Positions 40,449 to 50,500 of a DNA stretch of 51,382 bases are shown one piece after another. Source of the stretch: VBDM01 sp035499735 (GTDB taxonomy: Bacteria > Pseudomonadota > Gammaproteobacteria > Burkholderiales > SG8-39). The DNA lies in assembly GCA_035499735.1 (NCBI GenBank), contig DATJYC010000035.1, positions 1 through 51,382 on the forward strand, given 5' to 3'. The number at the start of each line of letters is the position of its first letter. Positions within the stretch are counted from its first letter, which is position 1. The translations under genes and the position numbers were made by a program. The notes beneath the pieces were generated by a model. That model was not told the DNA's origin. It searched no databases and saw nothing but the letters and a program-made list of their open reading frames with translations.

Positions 40449-41636
40449 TCATCCCTTCGCCCTCGCGGCGAGCTCGATTCGCAGCCGCACGGCCCTCTCG
40501 GATTCGAACCGCTCCGCGCGCCGCTTTCGCAGCCACACCCACAGGCCCGTCAGCGCGAGAAGTATCGGAAGCGGGCCCGCGACGCACATCGCCACCATTC
40601 CCGGACGGCCGAAAGCCATGCCGCTGTGCAGCGGAAAAAGCCAGTGCATTACGGTCTCGCCGCGCGTGCGCGTGCGGTCGCTGCGCTCGACGAGGATCTC
40701 GCCAGTCGCCGGGTGCACCCACAGGATCGTGTCGCCGAGCCGGTGTACATCCGCCGGCCCTCGCAGATAGAACAGATATCCGCCGGTGATCTGCGACGGA
40801 ATGTGCACCTCCGCGATGGTCCGGTCCGGATAGGCGTCGCGGACTTCCCGCACGAGCACGCGGAAATCCAGCCACTGATCGTAGCGGACGCTTCGCCAGG
40901 GTATGGTCGGAAAAGCATCGACGCTCGAAAAAACGCTCACGAGGTCGCGCACGTAGTTGATGTACACGAGCGTGGTCCCGGTGATGGTCGAGACGAGCAC
41001 GAGCGCAAACAGGACGCTGCCCGCCGAACGGTGAAAATCGAAAAGCACGCGCGTGCCGCCCGCTCGAACCTTGACCGATACGAGGCGCTTCCATCCCGAG
41101 CGGTTTCTCGGCCAGGCGACCGCAAGCCCGGTCACGACCGAGGTGAGCATCAGGAATCCTGCGATGCCAACGACGTTCGACCCGGCAGCTCCGAGGAGCA
41201 CGCTGCGATGGAACTCGTATACGGTGTGCAGCGCGTGCGGCGGCGAGAAGCCCAGGCGCTCGATCTCGCGGCTGCCGAGCAGCTCCCCCGTCTCCGGGCC
41301 GAACATGGCTTCGATGCGCGGAGACTCGTTGCGCCGGTTGGGCCAGGGCATCAGCTGCACGCGATAGACCTCGCCCGGGCTCGAGGGCATCCGCAGCCTC
41401 TCGATGCGCGCTCGCGGATACGCCTGATCCGCTCGGTCCAGGATCTCGTCCGGCTCGAGCGGTAGGCCCTCGTGCCGGTCGACCAGCAGTCCGGGGTTGA
41501 GCCACGCGTCGATGGGATCCTCGTAGACGAGGATGCTCCCGGTGATCCCCACCAGAGCGAACCACACGCCCAGGCCGATGCCCAGGCTGCGGTGAAGGGT
41601 CCGCGACACCGGCTTCCTTCGGGTGCCCTGGGCCAT
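40449..41636 (-). CDS. PepSY-associated transmembrane protein
   Basis: A 395-residue membrane protein with four main helices. The first helix region is LHRSLGIGLGVWFALVGITGSILVYEDPID; PepSY-like domains follow (MPSSPGEVYRVQLMPW), then YEFHRSVLLG, DFHRSAGSVLFALVLVSTI and the last helix near residues 350-372. It resembles PepSY_TM proteins found with iron-siderophore or cytochrome/flavin reductase systems; several His residues at helix ends could bind haem. It lies between selB (stop 6 bases upstream) and selC and is probably cotranscribed with both. Confidence 0.85.
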   Translation of the reverse strand: MAQGTRRKPVSRTLHRSLGIGLGVWFALVGITGSILVYEDPIDAWLNPGLLVDRHEGLPLEPDEILDRADQAYPRARIERLRMPSSPGEVYRVQLMPWPNRRNESPRIEAMFGPETGELLGSREIERLGFSPPHALHTVYEFHRSVLLGAAGSNVVGIAGFLMLTSVVTGLAVAWPRNRSGWKRLVSVKVRAGGTRVLFDFHRSAGSVLFALVLVSTITGTTLVYINYVRDLVSVFSSVDAFPTIPWRSVRYDQWLDFRVLVREVRDAYPDRTIAEVHIPSQITGGYLFYLRGPADVHRLGDTILWVHPATGEILVERSDRTRTRGETVMHWLFPLHSGMAFGRPGMVAMCVAGPLPILLALTGLWVWLRKRRAERFESERAVRLRIELAARAKG

Positions 41637-41642
41637 GGCGCC

Positions 41643-43583
41643 TCATCTTCCCGCGCCCGCGCGCGCCTGTGCCAGCGGCCCTTGCACGATCTGCAGCAGG
41701 CTGTCGCCGCGCAGGCGGTGGGCCTCGCGAACCCGCCTCGTGTATCCGACACGGTCGAAAAACTCGAGGATCTGGATGGCACGCTTGCGGCCCAGCCCCG
41801 TACGGTCGCGAAACACGGCCGCGCGCACCTCGCCGTCCTTGCGCTCGAGCTCGGCCGCGAGCGAGGCGAGCTCCGCGACCGCCCGCTTCGAATAGAACAG
41901 GTCCTTGACCACCTGATACACCTCGCCGCGCCGGCCGAGCCGCAGGAGCAGCTGCCTGGCCTGGACCTCCGTCGATCCTGCCTTGCGCGCCAGGTCGCGC
42001 ACCCACGGTGGGTCGAAGGCACCCCCCTCGAGCATGGGAATCAGCCGCTCGGCGAGCTGCTGCTCCGCTTTCGAAAGGCTCACACTGTGGGTTGGAAGAT
42101 GCAGCCAGGGACCGTTTCGCGCGACCCCGCCCTCGGCCAGGAGCTCGTCGATGAGCGCGGTGCACGCCGCGAGCGGAGCCTGCGGCAGCCACATCCGGCG
42201 CGCGCGGCCGGCGTCCGGACCGAGCTCGTCCGGGTACTTGTCGTGAAAGGCGGCGAGACCGTCGCGCACCTTTTGCTTCATTGCGGACCAGTGCGCGCTC
42301 GAAAACCCGACATCGGCCCCGCCCGCCTTCACCCGCCGCACCGCGTCGCCGGGAGGCGCGAGCGCGTCGACCGGCCGGTTGAAGCTGCGCGCGAATCGCG
42401 CAAGGTCGATGCCGAAGGGCGCGCCCGCGAGCAGTCCCGCGAGCGCCGCGCGGGGCTCCTTCGATTCGAGGGCGGCCATCGCCGCGAGCCGCTCCTTCGA
42501 TCGCCGCCTCCGTGCCGGCCCGTCGGGGTCCAGGATCATCCCCCCACCTATGGTTCGGTCCGCGGCGTGGTTGCGCAGCACGAGAATGTCGCCGTGGCAG
42601 GCGCTGTGCGGCGCGTCGAGCACCAGCTGGGCGAGCGCGGTGCCGCCGGGCTGTAGCTCCTCGGCGTCGAGCAGTGCGACCCGAGCGGTGAGGCGCGCCG
42701 CCCCGATGTGCACGTGAACGGGCGCCCAGTGCTTGAGCGCCCGCGAAGCGCCCGCGAGCAGGCGTATCCTCGCGTCGAAGCGCTGGCTGGGCGCGTGAAG
42801 CGCGGGCGCCGCTACCCACTCGCCGCGCTCGACCTGGTCCTTGGCGACGCCCGCGAGGTTCAGGGCGCAGCGATCGCCGGCGCGCGCCTCCGGCGCCGCG
42901 CGGTTCTGCGCGTGAATGCCGCGCACGCGCACTTTGCTGCCCGAGGGAGTGACGACGAGCTCGTCTCCCACGCGCGCAATCCCCGCGAACACCGTCCCGG
43001 TCACCACCGTGCCCGCGCCCGCCAGCGTGAAACAGCGGTCCACCGCAAGGCGGAAACCGCCCTCCGCAGCACGGCGTGTGAACGCCGCGGCTTCCGAGCG
43101 CAGGTAGTCGAGCAGGCTCGCCATGCCCTCGCCCGTGACCGCGGATACCGGGAACACGGGTGCCCCGGCCAGCGGGGTCTTCGCGATAAGCGCCGACGCC
43201 GCCTCGCTCGCCGCGGCGGAGCGCTCCGGTCCGACGCGGTCGATCTTCGTGAGCGCCACCGCTCCGCGCGAGACGCCGAGCAGGTCGAGTATGTCGACGT
43301 GCTCCAGGGTCTGGGGCATCACGCCGTCGTCGGCTGCGATCACCAGCAGCGCAAAGTCGATTCCCATCGCCCCGGCGAGCATGTGGTGGACGAAGCGCTC
43401 GTGGCCGGGAACGTCGACGAAGCCGAGGACGTCCCCGCCCTCGAGGGGCAGGTACGCGTAGCCGAGCTCGATCGAGATGCCGCGCGCCTTCTCCTCCTTC
43501 AGGCGGTCGGTATCGACGCCGGTGAGCGCCTTCACCAGCGTCGTCTTGCCGTGGTCGATGTGGCCGGCTGTGCCGATTATCAT
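41643..43583 (-). CDS. selB: Selenocysteine-specific elongation factor
   Basis: A 646-residue GTPase that brings Sec-tRNA to UGA codons by binding the SECIS hairpin. The G motifs are GHIDHGKTTLVKAL, DVPGHERFVHHML and ALTKIDRV. Domains II/III follow to about residue 340, and the C-terminal winged-helix repeats (about 375-640) bind the SECIS. The start at 43583 overlaps the selA stop (ATGA). Its targets include fdnG in this window. Confidence 0.96.
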   Translation of the reverse strand: MIIGTAGHIDHGKTTLVKALTGVDTDRLKEEKARGISIELGYAYLPLEGGDVLGFVDVPGHERFVHHMLAGAMGIDFALLVIAADDGVMPQTLEHVDILDLLGVSRGAVALTKIDRVGPERSAAASEAASALIAKTPLAGAPVFPVSAVTGEGMASLLDYLRSEAAAFTRRAAEGGFRLAVDRCFTLAGAGTVVTGTVFAGIARVGDELVVTPSGSKVRVRGIHAQNRAAPEARAGDRCALNLAGVAKDQVERGEWVAAPALHAPSQRFDARIRLLAGASRALKHWAPVHVHIGAARLTARVALLDAEELQPGGTALAQLVLDAPHSACHGDILVLRNHAADRTIGGGMILDPDGPARRRRSKERLAAMAALESKEPRAALAGLLAGAPFGIDLARFARSFNRPVDALAPPGDAVRRVKAGGADVGFSSAHWSAMKQKVRDGLAAFHDKYPDELGPDAGRARRMWLPQAPLAACTALIDELLAEGGVARNGPWLHLPTHSVSLSKAEQQLAERLIPMLEGGAFDPPWVRDLARKAGSTEVQARQLLLRLGRRGEVYQVVKDLFYSKRAVAELASLAAELERKDGEVRAAVFRDRTGLGRKRAIQILEFFDRVGYTRRVREAHRLRGDSLLQIVQGPLAQARAGAGR

Positions 43584-44977
43584 CGGGTGATGCCCAGGGC
43601 GGGAAGCTGATCGACGAAGACCTTCTCGTCCTCGAGGCAGCGCAGGTCGAGAAGGAACGCGCCGTCGCGGATGTAGCCGATCACGGGAATCGGCAGAGCC
43701 CGGAACGCCGCCTCGATCCTGGCCAGGCCCCCGCGGCCCGCCGTATGGACGGCAAAGCCGCAACTGGGCAGCAAGTCGACGGGCAGCGCTCCGCTGCCGA
43801 TCTGGCTCTTCATGGGTTGGACCGTAACCGTTGCGCGCCCCTGGAGCGCCCGCGCCATCGCTGGCAGAAGGCGCTGCGTCTGCTCGGCGATGTCCTTCTC
43901 CGGACGCGTCAGCAGGCGCAGCGTCGTCAGCCGCTGCGCGAGCCGGTCGGGATCGAGGTACAGCCGCAGCACCGCCTCCAGCGCGGCAAGGGTGATCTTG
44001 CCGACGCGCAGCGCGCGCTTGAGCGGATTCCTCTTGATGCGCTGGATCAGTTCCCTGCGCCCGACGAGAATGCCCGCCTGGGGTCCGCCGAGCAGCTTGT
44101 CGCCGCTGAAGGTCACGAGGTCCACTCCGTCGGCGATCGATTCGGCCGGGGTGCGCTCCCTGGGGAGCCCGTACTGCGACAAATCGACCAGGGTGCCGCT
44201 GCCGAGATCGACGACGCAGGGCAGCTTGCCGGCGTGCGCGATTGCCGCGACCTCCTTCTGGGCGACCATCGAAGTGAAGCCGGCAATGGCATAGTTGCTC
44301 CAGTGCGCCTTCATCAGCATGGCGGTGCGCGAGCCGACCGCGTCGGCATAGTCCTGCGGATGGGTGCGATTGGTGGTGCCGACCTCGACGAGCTTCGCAC
44401 CGGCGCGGCGCATGATGTCCGGCAGCCGGAACGCCCCGCCGATCTCGATCAGCTCGCCGCGCGAGACCACGACTTCCTTCTTCTGCGCCAGCGTGTTGAG
44501 CAGCAGGAACACCGCGGCAGCGTTGTTGTTGACCACCGTCGCCGCCTCGGCGCCGGTCAGGCCGCAGAGCAGGCCTTCCACGACCTTGTCGCGATCGCCC
44601 CGGCCGCCGCCCTCGACGTCGTACTCGAGCGTGGCGGGCCATCGCATCGCAGTGACCGCCGCCTCCACTGCTTCCTCTGGCAGCAGCGCCCGTCCGAGAT
44701 TCGTGTGGAGCACCGTTCCCGTGAGGTTGAAGACCCGGCGCAGATTGGGTCGCGCGCGCGCGGCAACCGTTTCGGCGACGCGCGCAGAGAGCGCCGCCTC
44801 CCCCAGGTCGCCCTCGCCCGGCCGCTTGCGCAGATCCGCGAGGAGCGCACGCACGGCCTCGGTGACTTGGGCACGGCCGTGCTCCTCGACAAGACTCCGC
44901 ACCGAGGGAAATCCGAGCACGCGGTCCACCGACGGCAGCTTGGACAGTTGTGCGCTCGCGCTATTCACGATAGACAC
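43580..44977 (-). CDS. selA: L-seryl-tRNA(Sec) selenium transferase
   Basis: A 465-residue PLP enzyme that converts Ser-tRNA(Sec) to Sec-tRNA(Sec) using selenophosphate. Marks are FNLTGTVLHTNLGRALLP, AATVVNNNAAAVFLLLN and the PLP-lysine segment TFSGDKLLGGPQAG. The ORF begins with a GTG at 44977 and another GTG four codons later could also serve. It starts 12 bases after fdhE. selD, needed to supply selenophosphate, is not in this window. Confidence 0.96.
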   Translation of the reverse strand: MSIVNSASAQLSKLPSVDRVLGFPSVRSLVEEHGRAQVTEAVRALLADLRKRPGEGDLGEAALSARVAETVAARARPNLRRVFNLTGTVLHTNLGRALLPEEAVEAAVTAMRWPATLEYDVEGGGRGDRDKVVEGLLCGLTGAEAATVVNNNAAAVFLLLNTLAQKKEVVVSRGELIEIGGAFRLPDIMRRAGAKLVEVGTTNRTHPQDYADAVGSRTAMLMKAHWSNYAIAGFTSMVAQKEVAAIAHAGKLPCVVDLGSGTLVDLSQYGLPRERTPAESIADGVDLVTFSGDKLLGGPQAGILVGRRELIQRIKRNPLKRALRVGKITLAALEAVLRLYLDPDRLAQRLTTLRLLTRPEKDIAEQTQRLLPAMARALQGRATVTVQPMKSQIGSGALPVDLLPSCGFAVHTAGRGGLARIEAAFRALPIPVIGYIRDGAFLLDLRCLEDEKVFVDQLPALGITR

Positions 44978-44989
44978 GGGGCGACAGGG

Positions 44990-45916
44990 CTAGTCTTCGG
45001 CGTCGCCGTGGATGAGCATCAGGTTCTGGCCGCTGCGCAGCTTGCCGGTATCGGCCATCAGCAGGTCGAGCGCCGTGCTCGCGAGGTCGTCCGCGATAGG
45101 CTCGACCTGCGCGTCGCGGTCCATGTAGAGGATCTTGAGGTAGGTGTTGCACTCATCGCAGCTCTCGGCGAGCACCGCTTTCGTCCCCCCCTCGATGCCG
45201 TGGTATTGGATTCCCTTGGTGGATTCGCAGGTCGTGCACTTGATGCGCACCATGTGCCATTCGGTCGCGCACAGGGAGCAATGGAGGTAGCGATATCCGG
45301 ACTCCTGCCCGCCTATCCTCGCGATGCTCGCGACAGGCCGCGAGCCGCACGCGGGACACACCGTCGCGGGGTCGATGCGGCCGAAATGCCCGCGGCCCAG
45401 CGTCGTCACCAGATGGACCCAGTAGACCTGGAGGGCCGCGCCGAGCAGCGGTGCGTACGCCATGTCGAGCCCGAGGGTGATGCCCGCGAGCAGCTTGCTC
45501 GCCTGCGCTTCGTACAACTCGTCGCGCTCCCTGTCGAGGCGCACGATGACGTCCCTCTGTGCCCCGCGCGTCCGCTCCGCCAGGCGCCGCAGCATGCGCC
45601 GCAGGAGGTCGCACCACGCGGGGTCGCGATGGTGCATTTGCGTGCCCAAGGGGGGCATTCCGTGGGCCCGGCTCTGCTCGAGCGATTCATCGCTTGGAAG
45701 CGCGAACGGCGGCGCGTTCTCCAGGGCCCAGCTCTGGACTTCGGCGATCTCGGCGATGAGCCGGAGGTAGTCTCCCATCGCGTGACCGTTCGCGAGCTGG
45801 CGCAGTCGGGCCGCGCGGTCGACGAGCAGCGAGGCACGATCGGGCAGCCGCAGAAAGGGAATTTCCGAATTCGAGAGAAGCTCGATCTCTCCCGGTTCGA
45901 GGATGCGTTGCGGCAT
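44990..45916 (-). CDS. fdhE: Formate dehydrogenase accessory protein FdhE
   Basis: A 308-residue FdhE, a cytoplasmic chaperone for Tat-exported formate dehydrogenase. Its two zinc-ribbon-like CxxC regions are present: CPACGSRP, then CSLCATEW, CTTCEST and CDECN. The N-terminal half is helical as usual. It follows fdnI by 72 bases, a gap that holds a strong hairpin. Confidence 0.95.
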   Translation of the reverse strand: MPQRILEPGEIELLSNSEIPFLRLPDRASLLVDRAARLRQLANGHAMGDYLRLIAEIAEVQSWALENAPPFALPSDESLEQSRAHGMPPLGTQMHHRDPAWCDLLRRMLRRLAERTRGAQRDVIVRLDRERDELYEAQASKLLAGITLGLDMAYAPLLGAALQVYWVHLVTTLGRGHFGRIDPATVCPACGSRPVASIARIGGQESGYRYLHCSLCATEWHMVRIKCTTCESTKGIQYHGIEGGTKAVLAESCDECNTYLKILYMDRDAQVEPIADDLASTALDLLMADTGKLRSGQNLMLIHGDAED

Positions 45917-45953
45917 ATCAGGTCCTGTGCGTCACGCGCAACATGGAGGGCCC

Positions 45954-45979
45954 GGCCTGCCGGCTGCGCGCCGGCGGCC
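45954..45979 (-). other. GC-rich hairpin in the fdnI-fdhE gap
   Basis: Minus strand GGCC-GCCGGC, a 5-base loop, GCCGGC-A-GGCC: a 10-bp stem with one bulged base. No T run follows, so it is not a typical terminator. It could stabilise the 3' end of the structural-gene mRNA (fdnGHI) relative to fdhE and selAB. Confidence 0.55.
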
Positions 45980-45988
45980 GGTGCTGGG

Positions 45989-46612
45989 TCAGCGCGTCAT
46001 CTCGCGATACCACGCCGGGTGGTGCTTCCTCGCCCAGGCCCGCGTCACCCAGCCCTGCGTCATGGCGCGGATCGAGCCCTTGGTCCAGATCGCCATATAG
46101 ACGTGGCCGATCACGAGCAGGATCAGGCCGATCGCGATCACCGAGTGCAGCAGCGTGGACAGCCGCACGAGGCCGATTGGAAAGAGGTCCGCGAAATAGG
46201 GCCGCCAGAACACGATCCCCGTAGGCAGCAAGGCCAGCATGCACAGGAGGAGGAGCCAGAAGAGCACCTTCTGCCCGGCGTTGTAGCGACCCGCCTCCGG
46301 GATGCCGTCCTCGCGGCCGGCCATCACTTCGCCGGCCTTGGCGAGCCACTGCTTGTCCCGCTCGTCGACCACGTTGTGGCGCCAGACCTTCGCGGCGTAG
46401 AACGCAAAGCAGACGAACATCATCAAGCCGAAGAACGGATGAAGGATGCGCGACCAGGTGCCGCCGCCGAAGAGATCGGAAAAGAAGAACGTCGCCGGAT
46501 GGAAGAATGCGAGTCCCGACAGGCCGGCCAGGACGAAGCCGAGCGCGATCAGCCAGTGGACGACCCGGTCCTCGTAAGGGTGCCGCGTGATCGAATTCGC
46601 AGGTTTGTTCAT
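45989..46612 (-). CDS. fdnI: Formate dehydrogenase cytochrome b556 subunit
   Basis: A 207-residue membrane subunit with four helices that passes electrons from FdnH to quinone. Haem-ligand histidines appear in YEDRVVHWLIAL, ILHPFFGL and LLHSVIAIGLILLVIGHVYMAI. It starts MNKPANSITRHPYEDR, close to the FdnI/FdoI N-terminus. It follows fdnH by 10 bases. Confidence 0.95.
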   Translation of the reverse strand: MNKPANSITRHPYEDRVVHWLIALGFVLAGLSGLAFFHPATFFFSDLFGGGTWSRILHPFFGLMMFVCFAFYAAKVWRHNVVDERDKQWLAKAGEVMAGREDGIPEAGRYNAGQKVLFWLLLLCMLALLPTGIVFWRPYFADLFPIGLVRLSTLLHSVIAIGLILLVIGHVYMAIWTKGSIRAMTQGWVTRAWARKHHPAWYREMTR

Positions 46613-46622
46613 TCGTGTCTCC

Positions 46623-47519
46623 TCACCCCGTGTGACGCCCGCCAGCAGACGGTTCGTCCTCCTCGACTTCCTTGGGCCCGACCTTGAGGTAGTGGATGAA
46701 ACCGGCGAAGGCCGTCGCGCCGATCGCGAGCAATCCCAGCGGCTTGAACGCGCCCTTCCACAGGCCGACCAGCGTGCTGACCTGCGGGTCCTTCGGCAGC
46801 CCGGCGTACTTCTCCGGGTCGTCCGCGTGCTTGAGCACGTACATCACGTGCGTGCCGCCCACGCCCGGCGGATCGTACACGCCGGCGTTCTTGTAGCCGC
46901 GCTCCCTGAGATCAACCAAGCGCTCCTCGGCCTGCTCTTTCATGTCGGCCTTGCTGCCGAACATGATCGCGCCGGTCGGGCAGGTCTTGACGCACGCGGG
47001 CTCCAGGCCCACCGCGACGCGGTCGGAGCACAGGGTGCACTTGTACGCCTTGCCGTCTTTCTTGGACAGACGCGGAACGTCGAACGGGCAGCCGGTCACG
47101 CAGCTGCCGCAGCCGATGCAGTTCTCCTGGTGGAAATCGACGATGCCGTTCGAGTACTGCACGATCGCGCCCGGCGACGGACAGGCCTTGAGGCATCCGG
47201 GATCGGCGCAATGCATGCAGCCGTCCTTGCGGATCAGCCATTCGAGCCGCGTGCCTTCCGGCGCGCTCTCTTCGACCTCGGAGAAGCGCATCACGGTCCA
47301 GGTTTCGGCGGTGAGGTCGCGCGGGTTGTCGTAGGTGCCGAGGGTCGTACCCACGACCTCTCTCAGGTCGTTCCACTCGCTGCACGCGACCTGGCAGGCC
47401 TTGCAGCCGATGCACTTGGAGACGTCGATGAGCTTCGCGACCTCGGTGGTGTTGCGCACCGATGGCGAGGCCGTCGTCGTGGCCGAGCGGCGGGTGATAT
47501 CCAGTGATTGCAGTGGCAT
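46623..47519 (-). CDS. fdnH: Formate dehydrogenase iron-sulfur subunit
   Basis: A 298-residue subunit with four [4Fe-4S] clusters. Ferredoxin motifs are CIGCKACQVACSEW, CMHCADPGCLKACP, CIGCGSCVTGCPF and CTLCSDRVAVGLEPACVKTCP. A C-terminal membrane anchor (LLAIGATAFAGFIHYL) is present. Like FdnH it has no signal peptide of its own and should be exported with FdnG through Tat. Confidence 0.96.
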   Translation of the reverse strand: MPLQSLDITRRSATTTASPSVRNTTEVAKLIDVSKCIGCKACQVACSEWNDLREVVGTTLGTYDNPRDLTAETWTVMRFSEVEESAPEGTRLEWLIRKDGCMHCADPGCLKACPSPGAIVQYSNGIVDFHQENCIGCGSCVTGCPFDVPRLSKKDGKAYKCTLCSDRVAVGLEPACVKTCPTGAIMFGSKADMKEQAEERLVDLRERGYKNAGVYDPPGVGGTHVMYVLKHADDPEKYAGLPKDPQVSTLVGLWKGAFKPLGLLAIGATAFAGFIHYLKVGPKEVEEDEPSAGGRHTG

Positions 47520-47527
47520 GGTCCCCC

Positions 47528-50500
47528 TCAGGCCTTCTCGATGTTCACGAGGAACGCCTTGTATTCCGGCGTCTGGATGTTGGCGTCGCCCACGAAGGGC
47601 GTGAGGGTGTTGGCGATGTAGCCGTTCTTCGTCACGCCCTTGAAGCCCCAGTGGATGGGGATGCCGACGGTATGGACCTTCTTGCCGTTACAATCGAGCG
47701 ACTTGATGCGCTTGGTAACCACCGCCACCGCCTTGATGAAGCCGCGGTTGGAGCTGACCTTGACCATCTGGCCGGAGGCGATTCCCTTCTCCTTGGCAAG
47801 CTCCTCGCCGATCTCGATGAACTGCTGCGGCTGGGTCACCGCGTTGAAATCAACGTGCTTGGACCAGAAGTGGAAATGCTCGGTGAGGCGGTAGGTCGTA
47901 GCAGCGTAGGGGAACTCCTTCGATTTGCCGAACACCTCCATGTCGCCCTTGAACACGCGCGCCGCCGGGTTGGCGGTCGCCTTGGGGTTCTTCGGGTGCA
48001 GCGGGTTGATGTCGACCGGCGTCTCGAAGGGCTCGTAATGCTCGGGAAGCGGACCATCCGCCATGCCGAACGGCGCGAACAGCCGCGCCACGCCTTCGGG
48101 TGTCATGATGAACGGACCGACGTGCTCCTCGGGCGCCGCGTCCGGGCGCATGTCGGGCACGTCGGAGCCTCCCCAGGCCTTGCCGTTCCAGGAAACGAGC
48201 TTGCGCTTCGGGTCCCAGGGCTTGCCGGAGGGATCCGAAGACGCGCGGTTGTACAGAACCCGCCGGTTCACCGGCCACGCCCACGCCCAGTTCAAGGTCT
48301 GCCCGACGCCGTAGGGATCGCTGTTGTCGCGCCGCGCCATCTGGTTGCCGGCCTGCGTCCAGCAGCCGGAGTAGATCCAGCAACCGCAGGCGGTCGACCC
48401 GTCGTCGCGCAGCACGCCGAAGCCGGGCAGCTGCTCGCCCGCCTTGAACAGTACCTTGGTCTTGTCCTTGGGATCGGCGAGGTCTTCGAGGGCCTTGCCG
48501 TTCATCTCCTTCGCGAGCTCCTCTGGCGAGGGCGCCTGCGGGATCAGGTACGGCCAGGTCAGGTTAAGGATCGGATCGGGGAACGCTCCGCCCTCCTTGC
48601 GATACAGGTCACGCACGCGCAGGAACAGATCGGCCACGATTTCGACGTCGCCGCGCGCCTCGCCGGGCGGCTCGGCGCCCTTGTAGTGCCACTGCAGCCA
48701 GCGGCCCGAGTTGGTGAGCGAGCCCTCCTCCTCGGCGAAGCAGGTCGACGGCAGCCGGAACACCTCGGTCTGGACCTCCTCGCTCTTGACCTCGTTGTAG
48801 TCGGGGACGTTGCGCCAGAACTCCGAGGTCTCGGTCGCCAGAGGATCGATGATCACGAGGTACTTGAGCTTCGCGAAGGCCTTGCCGATCTTCGCCTTGT
48901 GGGGGAACGAGGCGAGCGGGTTGAACCCCTGGCAGAAATAGCCGTTCATCTTGCCCTGGTACATCAGCTCGAAGGTCTGCAGGACGTCGTAGAGCCTGTC
49001 GAGCTTGGGCATGTAGTCGTAGGCGAAGTCGCTCTTCGCGGTCGCGGCGTTGCCGTACCACGCCTTCATCAGGCTGGTATGCCACTTGGGGAAATTCTGC
49101 GGGAAGTCCATCTGGTTCGGACGCAGCGGCTTGGGCGTGCGCACCTTCAGGTAGTCCTCCCGCTTCTGCTCCCGGTCGAACGGAATAGTCATGTAGCCGG
49201 GCAGCAGGTTCGACATCAGTCCCAGATCGGTCAGGCCCTGGATGTTGCTGTGCCCGCGCAGCGCGTTCATTCCGCCGCCCGCCATGCCGATGTTGCCGAG
49301 CAGGAGCTGCAGCATCGCAGCCGTGCGGATCATCTGCGTGCCCTGCGAGTGCTGTGTCCAGCCCAGCGCGTACATGATGGTGGTGGTCCGGTCCGGCACC
49401 GACGTGGTCGCGATCGTCTCGCACACCTTGACGAAGGTCTCCTTCGGCGTGCCGCAGATGTTGCTCACCACCTCGGGCGTGTAGCGCTTGTAGTGCTCCT
49501 TCATGATGTTGAACACGCAGCGCGGGTGCTTCAGCGTCTCGTCCACCACCGCGTAGCCGTCCTTGCCGATCTCGTAGCCCCAGGACGAGGGATCGTACCG
49601 GCGCGCCTTCTCGTCGTAGCCCGAGAAGATGCCGTCCTCGAACTTGTACTTGTCGTTGATGAGGAACGAGGCGTTGGTGTAGGCCTTGACGTACTCGTGC
49701 TGGATCTTGTCGTGCGTCAGCAGGTAGTTGATGATGCCTGCGAGGAAAGCGATGTCCGTGCCGACGCGTATAGGCGCGTAGTAGTCGGCCATCGCCGCCG
49801 AGCGCGTGAAGCGCGGGTCGACGACGATCAGCTTCGCCTTGTTGTGGGCCTTCGCCTCGGTCACCCACTTGAACCCGCAGGGGTGGGCCTCGGCGGCGTT
49901 GCCGCCCATGATCAGCACGACGTTCGCGTTCTTGATGTCAACCCAATGGTTGGTCATCGCTCCGCGGCCGAATGTCGGGGCCAGACTGGCCACCGTGGGG
50001 CCGTGTCAAACGCGTGCCTGATTATCGAATGCGACGATCCCCAGGCTTCGGACGATCTTGCCGGTGAGGTAGCCGGTTTCGTTGGATGAGGCCGACGCCG
50101 CCAGGAACCCGGCGGACAGCCAGCGGTTGACCGTCTGGCCGTCGGCGTTCTTCGCGATGAAGTTCTTGTCGCGGTCCGCCTTCATATGCTTGGCGATGCG
50201 TGTCATCGCCTCGTCCCAGCTGATGCGCTTCCATTCCTTCGAGCCGGGCTCGCGCACTTCCGGGTATTTCAGCCGGCTTTCGCTGTGCACGAAGTCGAGC
50301 AGCCCCGCGCCCTTGGGGCAGAGCGTTCCGCGATTCACCGGATGGTCGGGGTCGCCCTCGATGTGGATGATCTCGGCCTTGGCGTTCTTGGCCTTGTCGC
50401 CCAGGCTGTACATGATGACACCGCAGCCCACGGCGCAATACGGACAGGTATTGCGCGTCTCCGTGGTGCGGGCCAGCTTGAAGTTGCGTACCTCGGCGAG

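Noticed and set aside
45954..45979. Hairpin after fdnI as a Rho-independent terminator
   Set aside because: No T run follows the stem on the coding strand, and fdhE and selAB would need read-through.
43745..46687. 980-codon plus-strand open frame opposite selA, fdhE and fdnI
   Set aside because: It crosses three certain genes on the other strand and has the Arg/Ala/Gly-rich look of GC-driven shadows.
50006..50008. TGA in fdnG as a nonsense mutation or pseudogene
   Set aside because: The position equals Sec196 of E. coli FdnG, a SECIS follows at the right distance, and selA, selB and selC are close by.
47504..50089. 861-codon plus-strand open frame opposite fdnG
   Set aside because: fdnG is certain from its motifs; the antisense frame is low-complexity in composition and without domains.
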